NCBI RefSeq assembly: GCF_035582795.1
Contig: NC_134365.1
Coordinates: 125,837,577 to 125,901,576 of the forward strand
Reading direction: 5' to 3'
Origin: Mycteria americana
Taxonomy: Eukaryota; Chordata; Aves; Ciconiiformes; Ciconiidae
DNA length: 64,000 nucleotides
In this document: in pieces, positions 41,201 through 56,200 of the stretch
Layout of the letters: each line of letters begins with the position of its first letter
How positions within the stretch are numbered: position 1 is the stretch's first letter
Notes under the pieces: generated by a model
Seen by the model: the letters and a program-made list of their open reading frames with translations, nothing else
What the model was told of the DNA's origin: nothing
Database searches by the model: none
Program-made: the position numbers and the translations under genes

Positions 41201-44200
41201 AGCCCCTGGAGTTGGAAGATAGGGATGGGGACCAGAATGGAGCCCCCATTATCCAGGGGGAAATGGTGAGTGACCTGCTGCACCACTTAGACACTCACAA
41301 GTCTATGGGGCCTGATGAGATCCACCCGAGAGTGTTGAAGGAGCTGGCAGATGTGCTCACCAAGCCCCTTTCCATCATTTACCAGCAGTCCTGGCTAACT
41401 GGGGAAGTCCCTGCTGACTGGAGATTAGCGAATGTGACACCCATCTTCAAGAAGGGCCGGAAGGAGGACCCGGGGAACTACAGGCCTGTCAGCCTGACCT
41501 CGGTGCCGGGGAAGCTGATGGAGCAGATCATCCTGAGTGCTATCACACGGCATGTAGAGAATAACCAGGGGATCAGGCCCAGCCAGCATGGGTTCAGGAA
41601 AGGCAGGTCCTGCTTGACCAACCTGATCTCCTTCTATGATAAGGTGACCCGCCTAGTGGATGAGGGGAAGTCTGTGGATGTTGTCTATCTAGACTTCAGT
41701 AAAGCCTTTGACACGGTTTCCCACGGCATTCTCCTGGAGAAACTGGCTGCTCATGGCTTGGACGGGTGTACTCTTCGCTGGGTAAAGAACTGGCTGGACG
41801 GCCGGGCCCAGAGAGTGGTGGTGAATGGAGTTTACTCCGGTTGGCGGCCGGTCACAAGCGGTGTTCCCCAGGGCTCGGTGTTGGGCCCAGTTCTGTTTAA
41901 CATCTTTATCAATGATCTGGACGAAGGGATCGAGTGCACTCTCAGTAAGTTTGCAGACGACACCAAGTTGTGTGGGAGTGTTGATCTGCTGGAGGGTAGG
42001 CAGGCTCTGCAGAGGGACCTGGACAGGCTGGATCGATGGGCTGGGGTGAATTGTATGAGGTTTAACAAGGCCAAGTGCAAGGTCCTGCACTTGGGCCACA
42101 GCAACCCCATGCAACGCTACAGGCTTGGGGAAGAGTGGCTGGAAAGCTGCCTGGCAGAGAAGGACCTGGGGGTGTTGGTTGACAGCCGCCTGAATATGAG
42201 CCAGCAGTGTGCCCAGGCGGCCAAGAAGGCCAATGGCATCCTGGCCTGTATCAAAAATAGCGTGGCCAGCAGGACTAGGGAAGTGATTGTGCCCCTGTAC
42301 TCGGCACTGGTGAGGCCGCACCTCGAATACTGTGTTCAGTTTTGGGCCCCCCACTACAGGAGGGATATTGAGGTACTGGAGCGCGTACAGAGAAGGGCAA
42401 CGAAGCTGGTGAAGGGTCTGGAGCAGAAGTCTTATGAGGAGCGGCTGAGGGAGCTGGGACTGTTTAGCCTGGAGAAAAGGAGGCTGAGGGGAGACCTCAT
42501 CGCTCTCTACAACTACCTGAAAGGAGGTTGTAGAGAGGTGGGGGTCGGTCTCTTCTCCCAGGTAACAAGTGATAGGACAAGAGGAAATGGCCTCAAGTTG
42601 CGCCAGGGGAGGTTTAGACTGGATATTAGGAAATTTTTCTTCACCGAGAGGGTTATCAAGCATTGGAACAGACTGCCCAGGGAAGTGGTTGAGTCGCCAT
42701 CCCTGGAGGTATTTAAAGGACGTTTGGATGAGGTACTTAGAGACATGGTGTAGTGATGGTTTTTGGCAGTGTTAGGTTTATGGTTGGACTCGATGATCTT
42801 AAAGGTCTTTTCCAACCTATATGATTCTGTGATTCTGTGATTCTGTGAAAGGAAGGAATATGATGAGATAGAAAACGAGACCAATGAAAAATGTAGCAAG
42901 ACCCTTAGATTCATATTTCTGTATTGTTGGAGATGATACCCCATGGATGGTGATGTAATCTGGCTCTCTGGCTGTATTTGGTCACTCACTGCATCTTCAA
43001 GGGTCAGGAAGAAGGAAAGATAGTACTGGGATGGTAAATACCATACATATGAGTATGATGATGCCTGAAATGGAACAAGTGCTGCAGATCAGCAAGGACA
43101 TTGGCAGGAAAAACTTGGTTCTGCTCTCCTTATTTTAAGATTGAGTGCTCTGAAAGAATGGGCCTTTTCCCTCTCAGATTTTTAAGGCCAGCAGATGTAT
43201 CAGTGGATAAACAGAAATGTAGATGATATAAACTGCCCATAGTCAACAGTTCTTTCTGTTCAGACAGCTGAGCTTACAGTGTGTGATTGATGTCCGTCAC
43301 CATTCTCCTTTGGAAGCAATTGCATATAATTTTGTAGATTAGAAGGTCTGTCTTGCCCCTTTAACCCACTTTGGGCATGATGGATTTTGACTTAGGAAAA
43401 ACACCTTGTTCAGAACAACGTTTATATATGTGACTGTAACTGACGGTATGTAAATGCAGTCCTCGGATTGAATCATCATCATGGGATCCAATTTAATGCA
43501 GTGCTACTGGTTTTGCAGCAACCATGACTGTAGATAGCATCTTCTCATAGATCACATCAGCTGGAATATATTTTTAGTTGGAAATTTGCTATTCCTTTTC
43601 AGACCTATGGGTGTATATTGAGAGGAGAACATACAGACCCAGTACCTGCCAACTGTATGACTTGAATCAAAAGTTAATTAACTATGTTTTAAAGCTAAAA
43701 GAAAGAAAAGCCAAAGGGAAAAAGAAAGAATTAATTCTTTATACCACATAATCTATAAAAATAATTTTCAAGGAAGTAAATCAGGAAGGGTGATGCTATT
43801 TGGAATTGTAGTCCTCTGATTACCATGGGCAATTTGTTGAAAATGTGAGCTGTACTATAAATAATTTAACAATTTTCTGATCTGAAGGACCTTGTTGCAA
43901 GAAAAACAAGGATCAAAACCAATCCAAAATTGTTTTCATATATTTTCCGAGGGCACAGAAACCCTGTAAATAGTTCTTTGGTAATGGCATAAATAGTGTT
44001 TCATGTATTGTAATTGTGTGGTGTTATCTGAAAATCCTAAAAGCATGTTCTAAGATTAGATGGTACCCTGCAGTTTGGTGTCCTGTTTTTAAGAGCAAAT
44101 AATTAAAAAGGTGTTTCTCTTAATTTCTCCTTTATCTGCAGATTCTGGACAGCATGAAGCCATTGCGCCCTTATGAGCGCATTGACACTTTGAAACAATT

Positions 44201-47200
44201 TCTGGAGCATAATGGACATGTTTTACGTTTTTTCTGTGTATGGGATGACCCAGAATCCATGTTTCATGACCCACGGGAACTTGTTCTGCACTATTATTTG
44301 TCTGATGATACTATAGATATAAAAGAAATTATACCAGTAAACTCAGGCCGGGATGCAGTTCCACTTTTCCTCAAAAGAGATAAGCTTCCAAAGGTGAGGA
44401 ATGAAAATTTCAGCTTATTTTGAATTCTTCCACTAATTAAGAAATCCTAAATGCCTTGTTTTGAAAATCCTGTGTTAGGATTGTAATGATATTTAGAAGT
44501 GTTATCAGAGTATTAATCATAATTGTATAATTTAGGTTTTACACACATTCATATAATAACTTAATAAGTGATGGAAAAAAATAAGGTTAGGCTTGTCATG
44601 CTTAAATTAAAAGGAGAGAAAATTTAGGCAGAAAGATATCCTGTGATTTCCTTTCTCCCATATTAGTATATTAAGGTAAATGTATTAATAAAGCTGTGCA
44701 GTAATGGAAGTCCAGAAAATTAATTAATATTGATAGATAAAGTAATGTAAAACTGAGGTGAATTCAGGTTTGATCCATATGATTTATATTTGGAACCTTT
44801 GGAAAAGTCCAGTTTTAGTATTCCATAACATTACTTCTTTGTAGCAAATGTAGCGATTTCTTAAAATTGTGTTCCTAGATTTGGGATCTTATGCAAAGCT
44901 AGTTAAAATAAATAGGAATCCATGAATAAGCCTTGTCAGGTATTAATCAGGAGCTTATTTGAGAAGGCTCCTCTCAAAGAAATCTTCAAGGGGCTTGAGT
45001 CCTCTGTAACCTATTATGATTATAAAATTAACGAGCTGAATACACTTCTGTATCACCCCAAACAGATCCTGATGATAGAATAGCATCAACCCACAGATGG
45101 ACTAAAACACTGGGGAATATTTTCCCTCCTTTCCTTCTAATACTGGTAATCTATTTGTGATGCCATACATGTACATGAGATTTTATAGTAAAAACCTAAC
45201 AGTAAAATATTGCACTGTTCTCACCTTGTGCATCCTGTGTTCTGAGATGCTGATTTAGCAGTGGCTCTATGCTGACCAACCCCTTCTACCATTGAAGTGC
45301 ATGTTGCAATTTTAAGGGCTGGCGGCTTCTTCTGAATTCAGTGGTAATTTTGAAAAGGACAGCAGAGGAGATCAGTCAAAAGTTGGGGTGTCAGGGAAGG
45401 TGGTATGACAAAATAACCCACTTTGGTTACCCTGCATCAGCAGTTTGTTCATGATTTAAAAAATTTAATGTGTTGGCGTATTAAGTTTGATATTTCTGGG
45501 ATAAATTACTATTGTAATTTTGAAACTTACAATAGAAACAAAAATACTAACATTTTTGCCAATAGAATCATGCTTCCTTGAATCCCCTGTATTTGTGCAG
45601 TGGTCAGCACAGTAGGACCAACCCTGAGTGGTTCTTTTGCATGTTTTTATAATTATTACCAATCAAAATAATAGCCCTTAGAGCAGATGTTGACAAGGAT
45701 ATGCTGCTTTGGGTGTGCTAACCTTTGCTTTCTGCTTGCTTCCAAGAAAAAGGAGACTTTACTCTTAGATACACAGTAAGATTCTGAATGCTTCTTCTGG
45801 CATACGTACTGGCTTTTGACATACACACTGGCTTTTAGGTTCGGTGGTGTAATCTTACCTTAGAATTTACTAAAAATTCTCCCAAGAAGATACTACAGTA
45901 ACAGTCAGTCTGTAAAAAAACCTGCTAGTTCTAAGGTAACTGAGTTCTCTTTCTTGACTGTTAACTGTATTTCTTAAGAGTTGGTCTCTTTTCTTGCAGT
46001 ATGCTCCCACTGGGCTGTATCAGCCGGGCACAATCACCAGTCGTACTGTTCTCAACGTATTTGGAAAGTTAGTAGGAAACAGAGGCCGTTACATTCTGGA
46101 CAATCGTAAGGTCAGATATTATTGAATGACTCCAGCTGTTGAATGTCTTTATAGTAGTTTTTGTAATTTCTGTGGTGGTTATCCTCTACAACAGAGCTAT
46201 TTATAAAATTGTGTTGCCACTGGAGAATAGCTCAAATGAAAACTACTGAAATTTTTTGTATGTAAATTCCATGTTTGTGAAAGTGAGGTAGCTTAGCATG
46301 GGGTGAAAAATACTTGCAAATGGACTATGAATGTTATATTTTAAATCACACGCACTAAATGACCTAGATTTTAAAAAAGGTTTTGGGATTCTGAGATTTA
46401 TAGAGCTGCTATTCCCTCTTTTATTAGACAGGAGCAGTGCATCAGGAATTTTACAGAGACAGTGACCTGAAAATAGGGGCAATAATTAATGTTTGGGGAA
46501 GGAAAGTAATGCTATGTGATTGTGATGAATTCACTAAAGAGTATTACAGGACAAAGTATGGAATCGGTAAGTAGTGATAATTATCCTTTCCTTATGAGCA
46601 TTTTTATACTTCTGAGTTTGACAGAGCTGTCTTTGAATTTTATTACTGACAAAACATGTTCATTAAAACCTTTAGCAATAACAATCTGTTGTAGGCTGTT
46701 AAACAGCAAAGCAGTAATTTTGCAGGTGATCCAGAAGGGCTTTCTTACATGTTACTCCATTGAAAACGAACACATAACGTGCATGTTCTGTTCCTAACTG
46801 CCTCTATTTTAAAACCAGAATGACAAAATAGTCATATGGATAGACTGCCAATTCTTCTCTCCTTCCCCCTCCCATTCCAATAGCTGTGTTTGCAGTCAGA
46901 AAATAAAGAGCATGTAGCGAGTGGGTAAGTAGAATGAGCTCAATTATTCCCCATTATACTATGTTTCATTTTATATGGATGTCAGAATCCTCACATAATA
47001 AGATTTTCTGACACAACAGTAGTAGTCTGTCACATTATTGGTTTTTACAATGCAGTTTTATGTATTCTGGACCATTAGAGTATGTATCCTGTGAAATTTC
47101 AGCAGTGAATTCTGGAAACATTTAGCAGCTATGTCCATAATGGAAAAGCATTTTGGAAGCGTATAACAATAGGGGCTTTCGTTTATCTGTCTTTGAATTC

Positions 47201-50200
47201 TCTCAGTCGGACTTGCTAATGGTTCTATTATGGACATCTTCCTGCAAAAACAACTTAGTTAATTTCTGGCAGCTTATTCATTCAATAAATATAGCTAAGT
47301 GTCTGACTGTTCAGAGATGGTTCAAAGAATCCTACTATGGCCTTTCTCTGACATTGTGAAACAAAATACCTGGGTAGACTATTTCTTTCAGCTTGACTTG
47401 TGATTAGATAGAGTGTAGTATTTGGATCAAAGCTTGTCTGCTGCATTGAGGGAATTAAATGATGTAGCACTGCCATTACAACACTAAATTTCTTAATTGG
47501 TAAAACATGTCTCATTAGGACTTTTTTAATAATAGCTTGGCATGTCTGTACCAAAATAGATCTTTTCTTATACTAGCCAGTGTGTGAGGAAGCCATATTC
47601 AATAACCATAGTATTATGTATAATAATAGTGAGTCTAACGCCAGAGATGCAAAACAGGGGGTTCTTCCCTGACAATTTTTTCAGCCAAGACCGCTGCCAC
47701 TGTTTGGCAGCAATATCCTCTGTCTGAGTAAAATATCCTGGAACAGTGAATGGGGATTTCTTACTCACAGCGGGCAATGAAATGCAGCTGACCATTCTGT
47801 ATCAACCAAGCAATGCAACCAAGCGTTACACAAATGCAAAGGCTCTTCCCCTCCTATAATGCTGGCTCAGTAATTTCTGGTTATGTCTCTGGATGTTAGA
47901 GTTAGGTGCTTTGCAAGTTAGGAGAAGTCAGAAGTTCCTGACGTGTAGAGTTCTAGAAAACTGGCACCATAGGTGATCTAGTCGATTCGCATTGTTCTGA
48001 GGCAGGATAGTGTATGTGCATAACCTGTCACTGGCTGATGTTTGTATAGCCTTTTATCAGCATCCTCCAGTAGAGGAGATCTCTCTGCCTCCTGAGGTAT
48101 CTTGTCCTAACCTCATAGTTAGAAATGCTGCTTAATAGCTACTCTGACGCTGGTTTGTGTAAACTGAGAGTAACTTTTTTGTCTTACCTTTGTTGGACAT
48201 GGAGAACAACTGATCAGTATCGTCTTTTTATAACAACCTCGTACCTATTTGAACACTTTCCAATACACCACCTTACCACCTTACTCCCTTCCCAGGCCGT
48301 TCGGTGCTAGGGGAAACCTTTCAGTCTTTCTCCCTAGTGCATTCCTTTATATCTGTGATAATTTTTCTGGTTTTTCTCAGCACTCTCTCCAGTTTGTCTG
48401 CCTCCTTAACACAAAACGCACAAAGATGTGCTCTAGTTGAGACCTTCAGGAAACTGGGAAGTGTTTTGAACATGCCTTTAAGGATACATGATGGCAGAGA
48501 CTGGCTAACACAAAAAACCCATCCATCTTGATGCTGCCTGTCTTGTTCACAGAAAATACACACTTTCTTAGAGCTAAGAGATTCTCACAATTTGCTGTGA
48601 AATTCTTTCCTGTTTTCCCCATCAGGATTTAAAAAATGTAGGTATGACGTTTTAGCTAGAAGGGGCTAAGAGTAGAATCAGGGTAGTTTTTGGCTTAGAA
48701 GCAAGTTTTGGGAGAAAAAGGGTTAGGGTTCACCTTTCCTTCTTAGCGAGTTACAAACTTCATTTGTGTCTGGTGGATGTACAAGGTACTCTCAGTGGGC
48801 TCAGTCCCACAAAGTGCCCGGCATTCTGCTCCCATCCAATTAAACACTGAAACGTGCTTAATTGCAGCTTGAGTCCAGGGAGACCATTTACTTGAGTAAG
48901 AGTAAGCAAGGGGATAAATGAGTTCTTACATCAAGGCACAGCACTCAGCACCTCACGGCATCAATCCAGCTGTTTGTTATTGTGTTTTCACATTACTCCC
49001 CTTCCAATTTATACTCTTCTGCCAAAGCCATTAAAGGGGCTGACATTTATTTTTGACTCTGCAGTTTCAGCATAAGTTGCTTGCCGAGGAATTTGCCCTT
49101 TAGGAGAATTAAGAGCAGTTTAGATTTCCCTTGAAGTGCATGATTATGGTATCTTATATATTTCCAATGTTGGTTTTGCCTGTTTTGCCTTTTATACTGT
49201 TTGTGAAAAGCAAAGGAGAGCTCTTCCATGGGTAAATAATAGCTAATGCCCTTCAATAGCTATCAATGGAAGAGAAAATACCTTAATGTGTGATATTATC
49301 TGTCCAGACTTGCTAGTGCAACCTCAGAGAAGTAGAAGAATGTTCTATAGCGACGTAGGTGTTGTGGTCACCCAGCTAAAACATGAAATATACTGATGTG
49401 CAGTGGGGGGAAGCTGATACTCGTTCGCACTGAATACAGTATCTCAGCACAGAGTTGAGTATGAAGTGTTCTTTCTTAAAAACCAGATTGTTCCTGAAGG
49501 AACAAAACCAGTAAAATCTGGTTTCCCACTGACTTTTCTTCAGTGTCCTAGCACCTCCCAAGCCTGTCTGTTACGCCTTTTCGCAGCACCCCGTGATCCC
49601 TCTCCTGTCCCAGCTCTCCTCGCCCTCCCACCCCCTCATTTCTCAGGCTCCCTCTCTGACCTGCTGCCTGGGCAGAGCAGCGTGCGGGGTGATGGGCTGG
49701 CCAGTACATGTGTGCTTTTGGCCAGGCAGCTGCTGCTGGATAACAGCTGACTTCTTCCTTTTCCCTCAGTGGGGGCATTAAAGCCTGCTGCCAATTTTCA
49801 CTAGACGCGTCAGAGATGTGAGTCTCTCTGGCGTCTAACCTCTCCGCTACATGTGGTGGAGGCTGAGCAGTGGCTTCTAAATATACTTGTGCATTTACAG
49901 ATGCCTTTTTTGCTCAGGTAACTGGAATAATCATGAAGTAAGACTGTAAAAGGAGATTTTCTTTGAATCAGAATAAACACTGTCATGTTTTAGCTCCATG
50001 GAAGGTTCTGTGAGCCCTAGATTGTCTTTAATCACGCATTTAAAAGTTGTGAAGATGGTGGTATTGCCTTCTTATTTTACTTCTTACCTAACTGTGAAAC
50101 AGACTTGCACAAAAAACACGTCTCAGCTGTTTGTTATTCATCTCCTCTTATGTATGGAGAACGTCATGTTAACAATGTCATCCCTCCAGGTTACTGTCAC

Positions 50201-53200
50201 CTCTTACATTGTCCAAGGCTAGTGCGACTTCTCTCTCCTGTTCTTGGCTGTAATGCTCAGAGGTGTCTGTCCTCTTCCTCTGAAGGCAGAATTTCTTGCC
50301 TGCCTGCTATATACTGATATTCAATATGGTTATCACTCTAATCCAAAGTATGTAGCACTTAACTCTTCCTTGAAATATGTTTTTATCTAACACGAGGGCT
50401 TCCTTACAGTTCTTCGACTGAGGGCCAACGGTAATCTTACAATGTATATAACAATCTTACAGCGTATATTGAAACTGAAAGCAGACAAGCTCATTCAAGG
50501 TGGTTTAATGCTGCCTCCGTGGCAACAAATTATTTTTGAGGAATTCAGTGTTTCTTATGAAGAAGGCTGTGCCGTCGTCAAATTGTTTATATGCTAAAGA
50601 TGTGGCTGGAGCTGTTTTGTTTCTTGCTGTTCCCAGTGCTTGTTCATATCTCACTCAGGTTTTGATGTCATGAGAAAAAGTAACTAGTATGTGATACGTG
50701 TTTGATATACTAGGTGAAATAAAACCCCTAGGGCCAGCCCATCTCCTGCTGGGCATCAATTGATGCAGTAACAAGGGGTGTAACTGTCCATGAGGAATAT
50801 ACCTGTGCTATTCTTTCTGGAAGTAGAAATTTGTAATCCCGGACTTTCAATTTACCCCCTACTCACTGTAAATTCACACTGAAAGTCTTACAGCCTGGAA
50901 GAAGAGAGCATTGCTTCCTTTTCCAGACTGGACAGAGGTAATTTTCTTAAGAAACAGTGATAACCTTGAGAGGAGTGCATTTTAGTTAGTGTAAGTGCAA
51001 GCTGTCTGATTCTACCCTAACGGTGTGTGGCAGAGCAAAGATGAAACAAGTTTTGAGCTCAGGTGTGGCTATTAGTCTATTGCACCTAGCTGGCTGTTCA
51101 AAAGTTGCAGAAATGAGCTTTTAACTAGTTCCGTAAACTGTATTTCTTCATTTCTCCATTTCTGTCTGAATTTCTTCATTCACAGGAGAGAATCTGAATA
51201 CATAATCCTTTAAAATCCTGGAAGCTGTAGGTGGCATGAGGCTGGATGTTTGTGTTCAGTGAATCTGAATGAAGCAAGCTCATTTTACATCAGGGAAGGG
51301 ATAGGAAACAAAGCGTTGAACTTCTCTTTGGACTTCGTTTACCCCATGCTTGGGTTATGAGGGATTTAATGTACTCTCTGGGGCTAACACAATATTCCTC
51401 TTAATTTGTAGTTTCCTTTTAGTTTATAAATCTAATTTTCATCCACATGGGCTAAAGTACATACAAAGGGAACTGCTTTAGCATTTCTTAATGAATGCCT
51501 TATGCGTGAGTGTTAATGTGCATACACTGTGACCTGCGTGTAAACACATGAGCTTGCCTTTAGAGTTTGTCAGTTCAACTGAACGTCCTGGCTTCCCAAA
51601 CTCTTGGCAGCGAGCGTATTACTTGCAACCGTGCAAAGAGACGGGCTTTGCTTCGGCTAACATACGCTGCTACAAGCATCCAGGCTTGGAGGCAGAAAAT
51701 ATTAGTTCAGACTAACCTAGTGCGTAACTAAAAAAAAAACGAACGTCACGGTTTATAAACAGCACCGAGACCCTCACGGGAAGGACCCGAGCCGCCGACC
51801 GCGGCGCCGGGCGGTGAGGGGAGCGAGTGACGCGGGGCGGGGACCGCCGCCGCCCGCCCCGCCGCGCGGCCACTAGGTGGCGCTGTGGGAGCGCGGGAAC
51901 CGCGCGCTCGGCGCTCCCGTGCCCTGTGCGCGGCCCCGCGGCGGCGGGAAGGCCGCCCTGTGGGAGCCCGGCCCGGGCCCGGGCCCTGCCGCCGGCGCGG
52001 CCGTAGTCACGGCCTGGCTGAGCGCTCACCGGCTCCGTGCCTGTCGGTGCCGGGGTGTTCTTTCTGTCTCCGTGCGTGTGGGTTTGCACACGCCGCGTTG
52101 CTTGCAACAAGAATCGCGTGTAGAAGTTACTTAACGTGGCACGCTGAAAATGTCTCGATTTTGTCACAAACAGTATGTAGAAAATAGTATTTTGGTGCAT
52201 GTTTGCATGCACACGTGCTCTTTCATGGTGAAGATTGCTTTGAAAAGTTCTGAACGGTCTTTCTTTTGCATATGGCTTGGCCTTTGTACTGCCGAGTCAC
52301 AGAAAGGGCACGTGTAGTTCTTATGGAGAAAAATGTTGGTGTGGTTTTGCAAAACCCCTTTGTGACTGATTGGGGTGAAGGTGTTAGCTTTTTGAGTCAG
52401 ACCATATTCTTCGAGAGGTAAAGGCCAAAGGAGATCCCATTGTGTTTTCAGGTTAAAGAAAAACTCTGGCATCTGAATGCTTTCTATATTTTTCAACTTC
52501 ATACTGCTGTTAAGCAAGTTAGATTTTAAGAGAGTATGCTGCTTTGATCTTCTGATATAGCCATGTTTAAAACATTTTAATCACAAGCCAATTCAGAAAA
52601 TGTTCCAAGTGACAGCAGTTTTGTCATTCTTCTCTCTTTGCACTGAAACCCATGCTACAAATAGGTTATTCATTTATCTTCAGTTCTGGGCAGAAAAGTT
52701 AAGTTTTAAAGAAAAAAACCCCTTTATTTCATGGGATCCACTTTTATACACTGGCCACTTATATCACTCTTTGCCCCCTGGGCTGCGGTTTGTGATCTGT
52801 CTTCTTCCAGTTTGCCTCATGGGTTTGTCTTTCACCTCCTAGCCCAGCCAGCTCTGCCTTCTTGAGGGCAGCATCTCCAGCCCACCCAGGCTGTGGAGGT
52901 GATGCCGTTCCATGCGGGCTGTGCTGCGCCGGTTGGCTCTGACCTTCTCATTGCACCCGTCTTGGTGCGGGAAGGGCTCTGCAGGTTGTGGGGGGCAGCA
53001 AGCTGGGCTTAGGGCCACAGCAAAGAGGGCCAGCCGCAGCCTGGGCTGCCCAAAAATCGAGGAAAGTGATTATCCCCCTCTGCTCAGCGCTCTTTAGACC
53101 TCATCAAGGTACCGTGTCCCCTTTTGGGTCTGCCAGGACAGGAAAGACATGGACCAGCCAGGGCAAGTTCAGGGGAGGCCCCAGGACGGTCAGGACTGAG

Positions 53201-56200
53201 GAACACCTGGGGGAGCAGGGCTTGCTCAGCCCAGGAAGGGCCCTGAGCCGCTGCCTGCACCCACCCTTGGGGAGGTTGCTGAGACCAGGCAGCCTGGCTC
53301 TTCACAGGGTTACGCAGCGGGAGAGCGTGAGACAACATGCATAAGTGGAAACAAGAGGCTCAGAGTGGGGTATCAGGAAACACTTTCCTCCCTGGGGCAG
53401 GCTGCCAGGGCAGGCAGCCTGGGAGGTTTCAAGCCTGGAGGTTTCAAGCCCCAACTGGAGGTTTCAAGCCCCAACTGGACACAGCCCTGAGCAGCCTGGT
53501 CTGGCCTGGGGCTGACCCTGTCCTGAGCAGGAGAGCATGCTAGAGACCTCCCGAGGTCCTGTCCAACCTGAATTATCCTGTATTCCTATGATTTATGTCT
53601 TCATTTGTCTCATGTCTGCCCATTCACTTTCTCCTATATACAAGTTACTTTTTTTCTCTCATTTTTTCCATTTTCCATTAACCTTATTTAACCAGCAGAC
53701 CGTATTACTGTGTTGAAGTTTTATGTGAACCCCACTGGCAGCTGGAAGCTGTGTTGCAGCGAAAGAGCAGTGCAGGGAGGCAACAAGGGGCCAAATGGTA
53801 CAGGCAAGATTTTCACCAAGAGAGGAGTATGGAGGAACCATAGGGCAGCAGGGCTTTTGAGAGCAACCCCTATGGAAAGTGAGTGCAGGTCCCTGACCAG
53901 ACATGTCTCTGCTGAGTCAGCTCCTGCTGTGTATCTGGGATAGTCAGGACCATTGATCACTGTGAGGAAAGGCTTGAGACTGGGGAAAATTGAGGAGAAA
54001 CAAAGCTTCCGAAACTGGATAAAGTGAGATGTGGACTGAAGCTATTAGCTTCAATTCTTCTCATATATGTATGATTTAAATAATGAATAAAATTTTATTT
54101 ATTTATGTATTTATTTTCCTCTGGCAAAAAGCAGAGGGTAGGAAACTCATAAGCCAAGTATTTACTTAATCATGTTGTCTCAAAGGATAAAACTGAAAAA
54201 TTAATTTAGAATTATTAATTTATTATTTTATCCCATTTTGAAACTATATTTGTCTTTCCTTTTGCCTGTGTATCTTAATGATATTTGTCAAACATTTTAA
54301 GATTATAGATGAAATCCTGAAACCCTTGAAGAAACAATGATTTTGCTATTGGCTTCTATGGAGTCTTGTTCTACCCTGTAACAGTAGGAGGGATCCTGGT
54401 TTGACTTTGATCAGTGCTCTGTTACAGAAATAGGCTAATAAGTATTCATTTTGGATGTTTAAATTCTTAGTAGAATGGCTTCATCAGAACAGGAATAAAT
54501 AAGTCTTGCTGTCTTTGTTGTAGAGGATTTCACCCCAGTTCCATATAAGGCTCCACCACCTCCAAAAACAGAAAAAAAGTTTCCTCCTTATACTGGATTT
54601 GGTTCCGAAGAGGATTCTCTATGTTCCTGTATGGGTCTGCTTCCCAAGCCTCCCCAAAAAGATTTCAAGAAATTCATGGAGAAAGACAGGTATTTCAGTG
54701 AAAAATAATTCCAACTTTTTAAATTATGTCTTTTTGTGAAGGAGATAAATGTTAAACAGGGATGTCATTTTTTCAGCAAAATATGCAGCTCATCAGACTT
54801 TTAGAGGACTGGTTTAGTGACATGGTACTCCAATTTTCTCCAAACTCAGCAAAATTTCTCTTTTGAGAAGGCAAATATTCTGACCCTGCCATCCCCCACC
54901 TCCTTCCTTTCTGCTGTCTTCAGTGGGAGTTTGATGGAAGTCTTAGTCCAGGAATTAGGAATTTTGTATGCTTCAGCAGTCCAACACTGATTTGTTTTTC
55001 TGTTTGACTTTCTGGCATTTACTTTTTTGTCTGATGAATTTCATGCAATTTATTGTAGCAATATTAAAGCATTAACCCTTTACTTTCCATTATGAAATGG
55101 TTTGTCAGACAGTGGTTGTTGAAGCCTAAGCAGAAAGCAAAGTCACATGCTAGAGATTCACCTGTAGAACCTCTGTAAAAGGAGAAAGCTATTAGAAAAA
55201 GTCTTGGGAATGTATTGATAGTGCATATAGCAGTACCGTAAATTATTTAAAACACAATCACTTAACAAACATCCAACTAGTAAGATCATCTGGCGGGCCT
55301 GATTTTGTGGAGAAAATCCTAGTATGTATTGCTATTCAGAATTTGACTTGAAAATATACATGCCTAAATGTGTTCTTCCTTTATACATTTTCTGGAAAGA
55401 AAGTCGGAGCTTGATTTGCAACTGAATTTGAATACAAATTCATTCCAGACCTGTGGCAGAGAAGTAATTTGCCCCTGAAAATGATTCCTTTCTATATGGC
55501 TGACTCGAGCTGGTTCTGTTAATTTAAGCTGAAAATGGTTTTTGACAAAGTAGGGAATCTTACGCCATTTTCCTTCTTGGTCCAGGAATAACACAATTTA
55601 TGTTACAAAACTCAGGAGAATGCATCTCTTAGTGATGAAAACTTTTCTCATACTCTGTTTTTGATTTCTTATCTCTTCTCTCGCTTTTTAGAAGTGGCAT
55701 GGAAAGTAACATATTGCGCTTTCTTGCAAAACTCATCACAGATAGTCCTATTGACAAGGATCGGAAATTCATTATTTCGTACTTCCTGAGTGATGACACC
55801 ATTTCAGTTTTTGAACATATACAGCGAAACACAGGTAAGGTGTAGTAATGTATTGCAATCCGTCCCAGTTGCCCTGCTCATTTGATTAGAGTTTACAGTA
55901 AACATTGTGGCCAGACTCGGCACTAGCAGAAGCAGGGATGTGGATTTTTAAATGCAATGGGAATTACATCAGCAGGTCTACTGCATTATCGTGCATAGCT
56001 GTATGTCATAGTAATTTATAATCTTCATCGCTCAGAATAACACTGTTCGCTGTATGACAGTACTTCACAATATCCTTTGGGAACTGGAATTTTAATGCAT
56101 TAGAACGTTTATTACATTTTAATTTGCAAATTTGGCCTTTAAACATTTGCTTTTGTTGTGGATAACATACAGGAATTGTATTGTAACTGATGATAAATAG

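Noticed and set aside
51712..52212. 166-codon - strand frame across the intron-7 CpG island
   Set aside because: Arg/Ala/Pro-rich GC-driven translation, no domain; the island itself is kept as a regulatory feature.
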